Shown here: one piece after another, positions 6,570 to 7,164 of the stretch
Position numbering within the stretch: the stretch's first letter is position 1
Layout: every line of letters begins with the position of its first letter
Position numbers and translations under genes: made by a program
Source of the DNA: Verrucomicrobiales bacterium
Lineage (GTDB): Bacteria; Verrucomicrobiota; Verrucomicrobiia; Verrucomicrobiales; Akkermansiaceae
Assembly: GCA_002729295.1 (NCBI GenBank)
Contig: PBTU01000096.1
Coordinates: forward strand, 1 to 7,164
DNA: 7,164 nt
Direction of reading: 5' to 3'
Notes under the pieces: generated by a model
Database searches by the model: none
What the model saw: only the letters and a program-made list of their open reading frames with translations
What the model was told of the DNA's origin: nothing

Positions 6570-7164
6570 CTATTCCTTGCGCAAATTCTCCACGATAATC
6601 TTCCAGATGGAAAAACCGGACTTCATGAGGCGCTCGCGATCAGAAATTTCCTTATCTTTCTTCGCACTCTCCTCTTTTTGTTCCAGCGCGAGCAAACGAC
6701 GCTTGACCATCGATTGCTTGCCGCTGCTCATTGCCGAGGTGTCACTGGCATAAAGAGCAATTTCACCAATCGACCACTGCAGCTTATTAAGCCTCGGCGT
6801 CAGTGTTGACGCATTCGCTTTATCGACAATCGATTCCTGCACCGCGGCATCAAGCCCCTTGAGTGACTCGAAGCCGGAAGACTTCCCTTCTTTTGCCCGC
6901 TTACCAATTTTCAACAATTCCTTGAAGTATTGGCGCCCAGCGCTTTCCTGCAGACGGTCCTCGATCACAGCCTTCTTAATCTTATTGCCCACTTTGATAT
7001 ATTCCCGTCGGAGCGTAGCTTGATCCTTGGTGAAATACTCGGCTCCATCAATCCGGGCCACCCCCCAGGCCTTGAAAATATCAGCCGCTTTGGGCCCCAA
7101 TTCGTGCAATGAGCCGTCGAGCTTATCAGGCTTTTCGGTGTCCATGGTAAACAGCTGCGCCTGC
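6570..7164 (-). CDS. Probable secreted helical protein of unknown function, 5' end outside the window
   Basis: I do not recognise the family. The in-window part is charged, Lys/Glu-rich and mostly helical, with stretches such as LRREYIKVGNKIKKAVIEDR (45-64 counted from the ATG at 7145) and LLALEQKEESAKKDKEISDR (151-170) that could form coiled coils. There is no membrane helix in the visible part. The frame stays open from ATG 7145 to the window edge and reads QAQLFTMDTEKP. The Ala-Gln-Ala-Gln there resembles the end of a signal peptide (A-x-A), so the true start probably lies past 7164 and the protein is exported. If ATG 7145 were the start, the protein would have 191 residues, but no Shine-Dalgarno precedes it. 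The gene stops 77 bases before the AsmA-like start, on the same strand, so it may be in the same transcript or precede a separate promoter. Existence as a gene is likely; function unknown. Confidence 0.65.
   Translation of the reverse strand, partial: QAQLFTMDTEKPDKLDGSLHELGPKAADIFKAWGVARIDGAEYFTKDQATLRREYIKVGNKIKKAVIEDRLQESAGRQYFKELLKIGKRAKEGKSSGFESLKGLDAAVQESIVDKANASTLTPRLNKLQWSIGEIALYASDTSAMSSGKQSMVKRRLLALEQKEESAKKDKEISDRERLMKSGFSIWKIIVENLRKE

Overview
The window looks like ordinary chromosome from a Gram-negative bacterium. The best guess is Verrucomicrobiota or a relative in the PVC group. That rests on the resemblance of the protein families: a Thermus/archaeal-type prolyl-tRNA synthetase, a CdaA with an FRSTRGAR segment after its first membrane helix, and an AsmA-like membrane protein followed by a probable secreted helical protein. 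It was not tested by database search. No rRNA, tRNA, CRISPR array, insertion sequence or phage gene is visible. Coding density is very high, and no gene-free stretch reaches 100 bases.

Left block, plus strand (31-2843): fabG (fatty-acid elongation ketoreductase), then one base later a SixA-type phosphohistidine phosphatase, then after a 79-base gap proS (short, Thermus/archaeal-type prolyl-tRNA synthetase ending in the family's C-terminal Tyr). I see no convincing Shine-Dalgarno, promoter or terminator in this block, so starts rest on family alignment.

Right block, minus strand, read from right to left (7164-2847): the C-terminal part of a probably secreted helical protein that runs off the window, an AsmA-like inner-membrane-anchored protein, an SRPBCC-fold protein, a CdaA-type diadenylate cyclase (c-di-AMP synthesis), and bioD (dethiobiotin synthetase). 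The last four are separated by only 11, 48 (or 12, depending on the cdaA start) and 20 bases and are very probably one transcript. A 77-base gap separates the secreted-protein gene from the AsmA-like gene. The two blocks converge at 2843/2847 with 3 bases between the stop codons and no visible terminator.

The genes are mostly housekeeping: lipid synthesis, translation, biotin, envelope lipid handling and second-messenger synthesis. FabG and BioD are both linked to fatty-acid metabolism, since biotin is the cofactor of acetyl-CoA carboxylase, but they lie in opposing units. I did not find a clear new system. The most useful oddities are the loss of three of four zinc ligands in the prolyl-tRNA synthetase, a DGG instead of DGA motif in the cyclase, an inverted repeat over the likely cyclase start, a glycine-rich helical tail on the AsmA-like protein, and an excess of C over G on the plus strand that continues across both gene orientations.
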